Positions 56,991-64,000 of a stretch of 64,000 bases of DNA are shown here, in pieces. The stretch covers positions 1-64,000 of the forward strand of contig CANIBP010000019.1 of the NCBI GenBank assembly GCA_947466075.1, written 5' to 3'. The notes below the pieces were generated by a model, which did not search any database, was not told the origin of the DNA, and saw only the letters and a list, made by a program, of their open reading frames with translations. The stretch comes from Verrucomicrobiaceae bacterium. GTDB lineage: Bacteria > Verrucomicrobiota > Verrucomicrobiia > Verrucomicrobiales > Verrucomicrobiaceae. The translations under genes and the position numbers were made by a program. How positions within the stretch are numbered: the first letter of the stretch is position 1; each line of letters opens with the position of its first letter.

Positions 56991-58967
56991 ATGACCTCAT
57001 CCCCCCTTCAACTCTACCGCACCATGCTCACGATCCGCATGGTGGAAGAACGCCTGGCAAAATCGCACCAGCGCGGACTCATTCCCGGAGCCTGCCACAC
57101 CTATGTCGGCGAAGAAGCCATCGCCACGGGTGTGTGCGCGCATTTGCATGAAGCGGACGCCGTCTTCAGCACGCATCGCGGTCATGGTCATGCCCTCGCC
57201 AAAGGCATGGAGCCGCGCCAACTCATGGCAGAACTCTATGGCCGAGAGACAGGATGCTCGCGGGGTCGCGGGGGTTCCATGCATCTGTTTGCACCTGAGG
57301 TTGGGATGATGGGCACTAGCGGCATCGTCGGTCCTTGCATCCTGCAAGCGACCGGTGCGGGCTATAGCTCTTTGATCATGAAGACGGGCAACGTCGGCGT
57401 CGCTTTCTTCGGCGATGGGGCGGCGAACAACGGCGCGTTTCATGAAGGCCTGAACATGGCGACCATCTGGAAGCTGCCGGTGCTGTTCGTGTGCGAGAAC
57501 AACCAGTTCGCCACGGAGGTTCCGTTTTCCAGTGTTGCGGGCAATCCTAGCGTGGCATCTCGCGGCGCGGCGTATGGCATCGCTAGCATCGAAGTGGATG
57601 GCAACGATGTGCTCGCTGTAGAAGCCGCTGCCGGTGAGGCCGTGAAGCGCGCTCGCAACGGCGATGGCCCGACTCTCATCGAGTGCAAAACCTACCGCAC
57701 CCGTGCGCACGCCGAAGGTATGGGCGACTTCACCTACCGCACGCGTGAAGAGGTGGAACAGTGGAAAACACAGTGTCCCATCGCTCGATTGAAGAAACAT
57801 TTGCTAGACCACAACCTAGCGACCGATACCGAACTCAACGCTATCGAGCAGGAGGTCGCCGCACTTACCGAAACGGCGCATGAGTTTGCCGAAAAGAGCG
57901 CCTATCCAACGGCTGAGAGCGCCACCACTCACATATACGCAGCCCCACGCAGCGGACCTCTGCGTGATGTGCCTGCATCAAACGCCAGCACTCGCGTGTT
58001 GACCTTCATGAAGGCGACGCTCGAAGCGCTGACCGAGGAGATGGCTCACAATCCGAAGATCTTCGTCATGGGCGAAGGCATTGGTGTGCGCGGCGGAAAC
58101 TTCGCCACCACGAGCGGCTTGTTTGAAGTGCACGGCCCCGAACGGCTGCGTGATACGCCCATTTGCGAGCGCGGCTTTGTCGGACTTGCAGGAGGCGCTG
58201 CGATGACTGGCACTCGCCCGGTGATTGACTTCATGTTCGCCGATTTTGTGCTCGATTCCGTGGGCGAGATCGTCAATCAGATCGCCAAGATGCAATACAT
58301 GAGCAGCGGACGACTGAAGATGCCCGTATTGATGCGCGGCTGCATCGGCATCGGTCACGCAGCGGCCACGCATCACAGCGGCAGCTACTACTCGATGTAT
58401 GCTCACTTCCCCGGTCTACGTGTCGTGGTGCCTTCGTCACCACGCGATGCGAAAGGCCTGCTCAAAACCGCGCTCACCTGCGACGACCCCGTGCTCTTCC
58501 TCGAACATCGCGAACTGATGACCGTGAAAGGCCCCGTGCCGGAGGAAGAATACTTCATCGACTTCGGCAAAGCCGCCATCGTGCGCGAAGGTAGCGATGT
58601 CACCGTTGTCGCCCTTGCTCTAATGGTGCATAAGACACTCGCCGCCTGTGAGACCCTCGCGAAGGAAGGCATCTCCGTTGAACTCATCGACCCACGCACC
58701 GTCGCGCCACTTGATGTGGAAACCATCATTCAGTCCGTCGCAAAAACTGGCCGCCTCATCATCGTGGATGAAGACTTCGCCCATTGCGGCATCGGAGCCG
58801 AGATCGCCGCGCAACTCGCCGACCGCGGTTTCGACGACCTCGACGCCCCCATCCGCCGTCTCAACGGCAAACCCTCACCCACGCCCTACAGTCCCACACT
58901 TGAGGCAGCGGTGGTGCCGAATGTCGAATCCATCGCCCAAGCCATCCGCGATCTTTGCGCTGAATAG
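56991..58967 (+). CDS. 2-oxoacid/acetoin dehydrogenase E1, fused alpha and beta subunits
   Basis: GDGAANNGAFHEGLNMATIWKLPVLFVCENN (TPP motif) followed by E1 beta FVMGEGIGVRGG...GHAAATHHSGSYYSMYAHFPGLRVVVPSSP. Confidence 0.88.
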   Translation: MTSSPLQLYRTMLTIRMVEERLAKSHQRGLIPGACHTYVGEEAIATGVCAHLHEADAVFSTHRGHGHALAKGMEPRQLMAELYGRETGCSRGRGGSMHLFAPEVGMMGTSGIVGPCILQATGAGYSSLIMKTGNVGVAFFGDGAANNGAFHEGLNMATIWKLPVLFVCENNQFATEVPFSSVAGNPSVASRGAAYGIASIEVDGNDVLAVEAAAGEAVKRARNGDGPTLIECKTYRTRAHAEGMGDFTYRTREEVEQWKTQCPIARLKKHLLDHNLATDTELNAIEQEVAALTETAHEFAEKSAYPTAESATTHIYAAPRSGPLRDVPASNASTRVLTFMKATLEALTEEMAHNPKIFVMGEGIGVRGGNFATTSGLFEVHGPERLRDTPICERGFVGLAGGAAMTGTRPVIDFMFADFVLDSVGEIVNQIAKMQYMSSGRLKMPVLMRGCIGIGHAAATHHSGSYYSMYAHFPGLRVVVPSSPRDAKGLLKTALTCDDPVLFLEHRELMTVKGPVPEEEYFIDFGKAAIVREGSDVTVVALALMVHKTLAACETLAKEGISVELIDPRTVAPLDVETIIQSVAKTGRLIIVDEDFAHCGIGAEIAAQLADRGFDDLDAPIRRLNGKPSPTPYSPTLEAAVVPNVESIAQAIRDLCAE

Positions 58968-58976
58968 ATCTACATC

Positions 58977-60182
58977 ATGCCTAACAACATCACATTACCC
59001 CGTCTCGGCTGGTCCATGGAGGAAGGCAAGTTCCTCGCCTGGCTGAAGAAAGATGGTGACTTCATCAAAGAAGGCGATCCGCTCTTCACGCTTGAAAGCG
59101 ACAAAGCCGCGCAAGAAGTTGAAGCCATCGATAGTGGCCTCTTACACATCGCACCCAATGGTCCCAAGCCCGGCGACGTTATCAAAGTCGGGCACGTGCT
59201 CGGCTACTTGCTCGCCGAAGGAGAAAGCGCACCGGTTGCCAACCACTCTGCGACAAAGTCAAAAGAGCTGAGCGAAGCGCATCAATCGGCACAGAAGAAT
59301 CTGCTTCATTCTCCTGCCCCCATTCTCCTGCCTACAGAAGCCCGTACTGAGACACCCGCCAGCCCCCGCGCCCGTCGCGCCGCCAAACAGAAACAGGTAG
59401 ATATCTCCACGCTGTCCCCCACCGGCAAAGGCGGACGTATCCGCGAGCGCGATGTCCTTGCCGCGGCAACTGCCATCCCAACCGCCGGGATGAGGCAGGT
59501 TCCGCTCACGCAAATGCGGCGCATCATTGCCGCACGGCTCATGCACAGCCGGCAGACCACAGTCCCCGTCACCATCACCGGACGTTGCGATGCCACCGCG
59601 CTCCTCGCCCTCCGCAAGCAGCTCAAATCCATGGGCGAAAAAGCGGACCTCGCCGTCATTCCCACCATCAACGACATCCTCGTCAAACTCGCCGCCGCCG
59701 CCTTGCGACAGCATCCCATGCTCGCCGCCACTTGGGCAGAAGATCATCTCCTGCTCCCCGAAAGCATCCACCTCGGCATCGCTGTGGACACCGAAGCTGG
59801 CCTTCTCGTCCCGGTCATCCGCGACGTAGGCACCTCCACGCTCACCCAGATCGCCGCGCAATCACAGAAGCTCATCGCCGCCGCCCGCTCCGGTCAGCTC
59901 GCCGCAGCGGACATGCAGGGCGCTTGCTTCACGCTTAGCAATCTCGGCAGCTTCGGTGTCGAAGCCTTCACCCCAGTCATTAATCCCCCCGAGTCTGCCA
60001 TCCTCGGCATCGGTGCCATCGTGCGCGAGGCCGTGCCGCTCGACGACGGCACCTTCACCGCGCGTGACCGCCTCACGCTCAGCCTCACCTTTGATCATCG
60101 CGTGAACGACGGTGCCGCCGCCGCGCGCTTTCTGCAAACCCTCCGCCAACTCATCGAACACCCTCTCCTCGGGCTCGTATAA
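58977..60182 (+). CDS. Dihydrolipoamide acyltransferase E2
   Basis: Lipoyl motif TLESDKAAQEVEA; E3-binding-like region; catalytic TFDHRVNDGAAAARFL. Confidence 0.88.
   Translation: MPNNITLPRLGWSMEEGKFLAWLKKDGDFIKEGDPLFTLESDKAAQEVEAIDSGLLHIAPNGPKPGDVIKVGHVLGYLLAEGESAPVANHSATKSKELSEAHQSAQKNLLHSPAPILLPTEARTETPASPRARRAAKQKQVDISTLSPTGKGGRIRERDVLAAATAIPTAGMRQVPLTQMRRIIAARLMHSRQTTVPVTITGRCDATALLALRKQLKSMGEKADLAVIPTINDILVKLAAAALRQHPMLAATWAEDHLLLPESIHLGIAVDTEAGLLVPVIRDVGTSTLTQIAAQSQKLIAAARSGQLAAADMQGACFTLSNLGSFGVEAFTPVINPPESAILGIGAIVREAVPLDDGTFTARDRLTLSLTFDHRVNDGAAAARFLQTLRQLIEHPLLGLV
59306..59335. repeat. Partial copy of the 36711-36775 element inside the E2 linker
   Basis: tcattctcctgcccccattctcctgcctac versus tcattctcctgcccccattcttctgcctac. 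Confidence 0.85.
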
Positions 60183-60196
60183 ACCTATCCTCACTC

Positions 60197-60979
60197 ATGA
60201 AAGTTCAACTCAAAGACCAAGTCGCCCTCGTCACCGGAGCCGCCGGAGCCATCGGCCAAGCCATCTGCGCCTCGTTCGCCGCTAACGGAGCCAAAGTCGT
60301 CTATGCCGACATCAACCTCGAAGGTGCCCGCCAGCTCGCTGCTGCCACGCCCGGAGCCATGGCGCTCCGCATGGATGTCACCGATGAAAAACAGATCGAG
60401 TCCGCCATCAGCGAGATCATCGCCGCGCACGGTCGCCTCGACATCCTCGTCAACAACGCTGGCATCAACACCATGGCTCACCGTGTGAACATCGATTCCT
60501 TTCCCGCCGAGGAATGGGACCGCATCCTCCGCGTGGACCTCACCGGCCTCTTCCTCGTCAGCAAGGCCGCCTCGCGCCGCATGCTCCAGCGCAAATCCGG
60601 CCGCATCATCAACATCTCCTCCGTCATGGGACTCGTCCCCGCACGTCTCCAATGCGCCTACACCGCCGCCAAGGCCGGCGTCGTCAATCTCACGCGCACC
60701 ATGGCCATCGAACTCGGCTCGCAGGGCATCCTCACCAACTGCATCGCCCCGGGCTCCATCCTCAGTGAAGGCACGAAGCAGCTCTTCTACGGCGAGAACG
60801 GCCAGTTCAACGACCGCGTCCAGGCCATGCTCGCCCACGTCCCCCTCGGCCGCCCCGGCCAGCCCGAGGAAATCGCCCACGCCGTCCTCTTCCTCGCCGC
60901 CCCCGAAAGCTCCTACCTCAACGGCGCCATCATCCCCGTCGATGGCGGCTGGCTCGCGGGCTACAGCCGTGATTTTTGA
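60197..60979 (+). CDS. Short-chain dehydrogenase/reductase
   Basis: VALVTGAAGAIGQAICASFA; LVNNAGIN; YTAAKAGVVNLTRTMA. Confidence 0.9.
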   Translation: MKVQLKDQVALVTGAAGAIGQAICASFAANGAKVVYADINLEGARQLAAATPGAMALRMDVTDEKQIESAISEIIAAHGRLDILVNNAGINTMAHRVNIDSFPAEEWDRILRVDLTGLFLVSKAASRRMLQRKSGRIINISSVMGLVPARLQCAYTAAKAGVVNLTRTMAIELGSQGILTNCIAPGSILSEGTKQLFYGENGQFNDRVQAMLAHVPLGRPGQPEEIAHAVLFLAAPESSYLNGAIIPVDGGWLAGYSRDF

Positions 60980-60999
60980 TTCAGCTTTGGTGAGGACTG

Positions 61000-61026
61000 A
61001 AAAGGAGCGGCTCTGTCGCTCCTTTT
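61000..61026 (+). terminator. Rho-independent-type terminator after the SDR
   Basis: AAAAGGAGCG-GCTCTGT-CGCTCCTTTT, 10-bp perfect stem ending in a T-run. Confidence 0.8.
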
Positions 61027-61085
61027 TGAATTCGGTTGAAGAGGGAAACCTCACGAAAGAACTCAATATGCGTCCGCGTTTTGTT

Positions 61086-61107
61086 ACTGGTATGACCTCC
61101 TACCACA
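61086..61107. promoter_or_regulatory. Putative GntR-family operator ACTGGTATGACCTCCTACCACA
   Basis: Identical to 4444-4465; 11 bp before the SDR ATG. Confidence 0.7.
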
Positions 61108-61117
61108 AACCTCTTCC

Positions 61118-61870
61118 ATGAATCAAATCGACCTCCAAAACCGCATCGCCATCGTCACGGGTGGTGCTCGTGGCATTGGCCGTGCCATTGCCGAACGTCT
61201 CCTCGCCTCGGGGGCACGCGTCTCGCTTTGGGATGTGGATGCTGCGGCGCTCGCGCAGACATCGTCCGAGATGGGCACGCCGGACACCGTTCATACCGCG
61301 ACCGTCGATCTCGCGGACCTCGCTTCCGTCCAGGCCGCTACAGCAGCCACTGTGGCCGCGTTTGGAAAGATCGACATCCTTGTGAACAATGCCGGCATCA
61401 CCGGTGGCAATGCGAAGACTTGGGAACTCGATCCAGCCGACTGGCGGCGCGTGATGGAGATCAATCTCAACGGACCCTTTTACTGCTGTCACAGCGTGGT
61501 CCCGCACCTCATCACCAACGGCTACGGACGCATCGTAAACATCGCCTCTATCGCAGGCAAGGAAGGCAATCCCAATGCAGCCCACTACAGCGCTTCCAAG
61601 GCTGCTGTCATCGCACTCACCAAATCACTCGGCAAGGAACTCGCCACGGCGAACATCACCGTCAATACCGTCACGCCTGCCGTCATCGCCACGGACATCC
61701 TCCAGCAGATGCAGCAATCGCACATCGACTACATGCTCTCGAAGATCCCGATGGGACGGTTTGGCAAGAAGGAAGAAGCCGCCGCGCTCGTGGCCTGGCT
61801 TTGCTCAGAAGACTGCTCCTTCACCACCGCCGCGGTCTTCGATCTCTCCGGCGGCCGCGCGACTTACTAA
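61118..61870 (+). CDS. Short-chain dehydrogenase/reductase
   Basis: IAIVTGGARGIGRAIAERLL; LVNNAGITGG; YSASKAAVIALTKSLGKELA. Confidence 0.9.
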   Translation: MNQIDLQNRIAIVTGGARGIGRAIAERLLASGARVSLWDVDAAALAQTSSEMGTPDTVHTATVDLADLASVQAATAATVAAFGKIDILVNNAGITGGNAKTWELDPADWRRVMEINLNGPFYCCHSVVPHLITNGYGRIVNIASIAGKEGNPNAAHYSASKAAVIALTKSLGKELATANITVNTVTPAVIATDILQQMQQSHIDYMLSKIPMGRFGKKEEAAALVAWLCSEDCSFTTAAVFDLSGGRATY

Positions 61871-61890
61871 ACTCCATCACACACCTCTCC

Positions 61891-62601
61891 ATGAACATCA
61901 CCGCACTCGAACGTCCAGCATCCCTCGTCGAACGTGTCTGTCAGCAACTCGCCGAACTCATCCGAGGCGGCAGCGCTGAGGAAGAGCGCTGGCTGCCCGG
62001 CGAACGCTCCTTGGCAGAGAAGCTTGGCGTTAGCCGCACTGTCGTGCGTGAGGCAACGAAGCGACTGGAGCAGCAAGGCATGCTGGAAATCCAGCACGGC
62101 ACCGGCATCAAGATCGTGGACCGCCTGCACCGCCCGTTGAATGACTCCCTCTCGCTGCTCATTCCTGATATGGCAGATCGTCTTCAACAGCTTAATGAGA
62201 CACGGCTTTCCATCGAGCCCGATGCCGCTGCCTATGCCGCGCAGCGTGCCACCAAGGAGCAACTCAAAACAATGCGGCGAATCCAAAAGCAGCTGGAAAA
62301 CGCCACCGAAGGCCCCGCCGCTATTGAGGCCGATATCGCCATGCATCACGCCATCGCTGATGCCAGCGGCAACCTCATTTACCGTCTCATCCTCGATTCC
62401 CTCGCTGATCTCGGCGTCTCCAGCCGCCTGCGCACCATTGGCCGCATCGGCAAGCGAGCCGCCATCGAGCAACACGAAGCCATCCTCGTCGCCATCGAGA
62501 ACCGCGACCCCGAAGCCGCCCGCGCCACCATGCGCAGCCACATTCTTGCTGCTGGTGAGGATATGGATCTTCCCGCACTGAAAACCATAAAGGCAAAATG
62601 A
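61891..62601 (+). CDS. GntR-family transcriptional regulator (FCD/FadR type)
   Basis: WLPGERSLAEKLGVSRTVVREATKRLEQQGMLEIQHGTGIKIVD and FCD domain. Confidence 0.9.
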   Translation: MNITALERPASLVERVCQQLAELIRGGSAEEERWLPGERSLAEKLGVSRTVVREATKRLEQQGMLEIQHGTGIKIVDRLHRPLNDSLSLLIPDMADRLQQLNETRLSIEPDAAAYAAQRATKEQLKTMRRIQKQLENATEGPAAIEADIAMHHAIADASGNLIYRLILDSLADLGVSSRLRTIGRIGKRAAIEQHEAILVAIENRDPEAARATMRSHILAAGEDMDLPALKTIKAK

Positions 62602-62604
62602 GAT

Positions 62605-64000
62605 ATGAAGCCCATCTATCTGTCATCCATCTTTTTGTCATTGCTCTGCGTCACCAACCACGCAGCCGACACCGCATTCTTCGACTCCAAAGTCCTGCCC
62701 ATCCTCCAGCAGCGTTGCTTTGAGTGCCACTCGCACGGAACGAAGATCAAAGGTGGCCTCGCTTTGGATTCACGCTCTGGCTGGGCGGAGGGCGGAGACA
62801 ATGGTCCCGCCATCAAGCCCGGCCAATTAGAGGAAAGTCTGGTCATCAAAGCGGTCCGCTATGTGGACTCGGAGTTCGAAATGCCTCCAAAGGCCAAGCT
62901 TCCTGCCAGCGAGATCGCCATTCTCGAAGAATGGGTGAAGCTCGGTGCGCATGACCCGCGAACCGCTGGGACCGGAAAGCAAAAGAAAGGCATCGACCTC
63001 GCCGAAGGCCGGAAGTTCTGGGCCTTCAAACCCGTGAGCAACCCCAAGCCTCCGCTCGTTAAGAATGGCGCATGGCCACTTGATCCGCTGGATCATTTCA
63101 TCCTCAAGCCGCTAGAAGCCATGGGCATCAAGCCCGTGGGTGATGCCGATCGCTACGCTTGGCTTCGTCGTGTAAGCCTTGATCTCACCGGCCTGCCGCC
63201 GACAGCGCAGGAGATTGAATCGTTTTCAAAAGACTCGTCATCCGATGCGTGTGCGAATGTTGTGGATCATTTGTTAAACTCCAAAGCCTACGGCGAGCGC
63301 TGGGCACGCCACTGGCTCGATCTCACCGGTTATGCCGACATGATCGGCACGTCGAACGGCGTGTTCGCAGAGCACGCGTGGCGCTATCGCGATTACCTCA
63401 TCAACGCCTTCAATGCCGACAAACCCTTTGATGAGTTCGTGCGCGAGCAGATCGCGGGTGACTTGATGCCATCGAAGTCCACCGAAGATCACGCCCAAAA
63501 AATCATCGCCACTGGCTTCCTCATGGTGGGCGACATCGAGATCGTGAACCCGGACAAGGCGAAGATGGAGACCGATCACATCGATTCCCAGATGATCAAA
63601 ATCGGCCAGACCTTCATGGGCATGACGCTTGGCTGTGTGCGCTGCCATGATCACAAGTTCGACCCCATCGGAGTCGATGATTACTATGGCATCGCCGGCA
63701 TGCTGCGCAGTTCACCCTCCTCGCACAAAATGCCCAATATGGGCGTGTGGAGCACCATCAACAGCACCGCATTGCCTGAGACTCCGGCTCAGCTTGTTGC
63801 GCGCAAAAAGCTCGAAGCCGAGAACGAACAACGCATCGCAAGTCTCAAGGTCGAGCAAAAGAAGCTCACCGACGAGAAAGCCACTGTCGCCAAACAACTC
63901 GCCGCTCTTGGCAAACCCACAGCGCCAGCATCAAAAGTCGTCGCCGCTACGGACAACGCACAACGCGACATTAAGACCAATGCTGACACCAAGCCAGCTA
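62605..64000 (+). CDS. PSCyt1/DUF1549-type cytochrome protein, truncated by window end
   Basis: Manual translation: MKPIYLSSIFLSLLCVTNHAADTAFFDSKVLPILQQRCFECHSHGTKIKGGLALD...WLRRVSLDLTGLPPTAQEI...ERWARHWLDLTGYAD...CVRCHDHKFDPI; absent from the ORF track, probably because no stop is reached. Confidence 0.88.
   Translation, partial: MKPIYLSSIFLSLLCVTNHAADTAFFDSKVLPILQQRCFECHSHGTKIKGGLALDSRSGWAEGGDNGPAIKPGQLEESLVIKAVRYVDSEFEMPPKAKLPASEIAILEEWVKLGAHDPRTAGTGKQKKGIDLAEGRKFWAFKPVSNPKPPLVKNGAWPLDPLDHFILKPLEAMGIKPVGDADRYAWLRRVSLDLTGLPPTAQEIESFSKDSSSDACANVVDHLLNSKAYGERWARHWLDLTGYADMIGTSNGVFAEHAWRYRDYLINAFNADKPFDEFVREQIAGDLMPSKSTEDHAQKIIATGFLMVGDIEIVNPDKAKMETDHIDSQMIKIGQTFMGMTLGCVRCHDHKFDPIGVDDYYGIAGMLRSSPSSHKMPNMGVWSTINSTALPETPAQLVARKKLEAENEQRIASLKVEQKKLTDEKATVAKQLAALGKPTAPASKVVAATDNAQRDIKTNADTKPA

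Noticed and set aside
1-64000. tRNA or rRNA genes
   Set aside because: No rRNA-like or convincing cloverleaf sequences were recognised by eye; a tRNAscan/Infernal run would be needed to exclude them.

Overview
64 kb bacterial window, probably Verrucomicrobiota/Planctomycetota-like judging from the DUF1592/DUF1552/PSCyt1 proteins, sulfatases and BNR sialidases. Almost every convincing gene is on the + strand. Bases 1-4.4 kb look like a decayed mobile element: an excisionase-like HTH protein, a truncated polA-type exonuclease, an XRE pseudogene and four hairpin/9-mer repeat modules. Bases 4.6-62.6 kb are a large catabolic island. It holds GlcDEF-like oxidase subunits, secreted sugar dehydrogenase, sialidases, glycosidases, esterases, two sulfatases, two DUF1592/DUF1552 modules, two ACS-family MFS transporters, two GntR/FCD regulators and a sugar-acid/keto-acid pathway (lactonase, FGGY kinase, KDPG aldolase, DHDPS-like, FAH-like, SDRs, E1/E2). 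A PSCyt1/DUF1549-type gene runs off the right end. The strongest non-routine signals are: (i) palindromic repeats that sit in frame inside genes and in two cases encode the signal-peptide core or a gene terminus; (ii) a signal-peptide DNA cassette repeated in front of unrelated secreted enzymes, including an orphan non-coding copy; (iii) duplicated hairpin modules whose 9-mer repeats differ between copies but remain complementary within each copy; (iv) an identical 22-bp GntR-like operator at both ends of the island, one copy next to a truncated FAH gene carrying an 8-bp tandem repeat coupled to glcD. Family assignments were made by eye from motifs; no searches were run.
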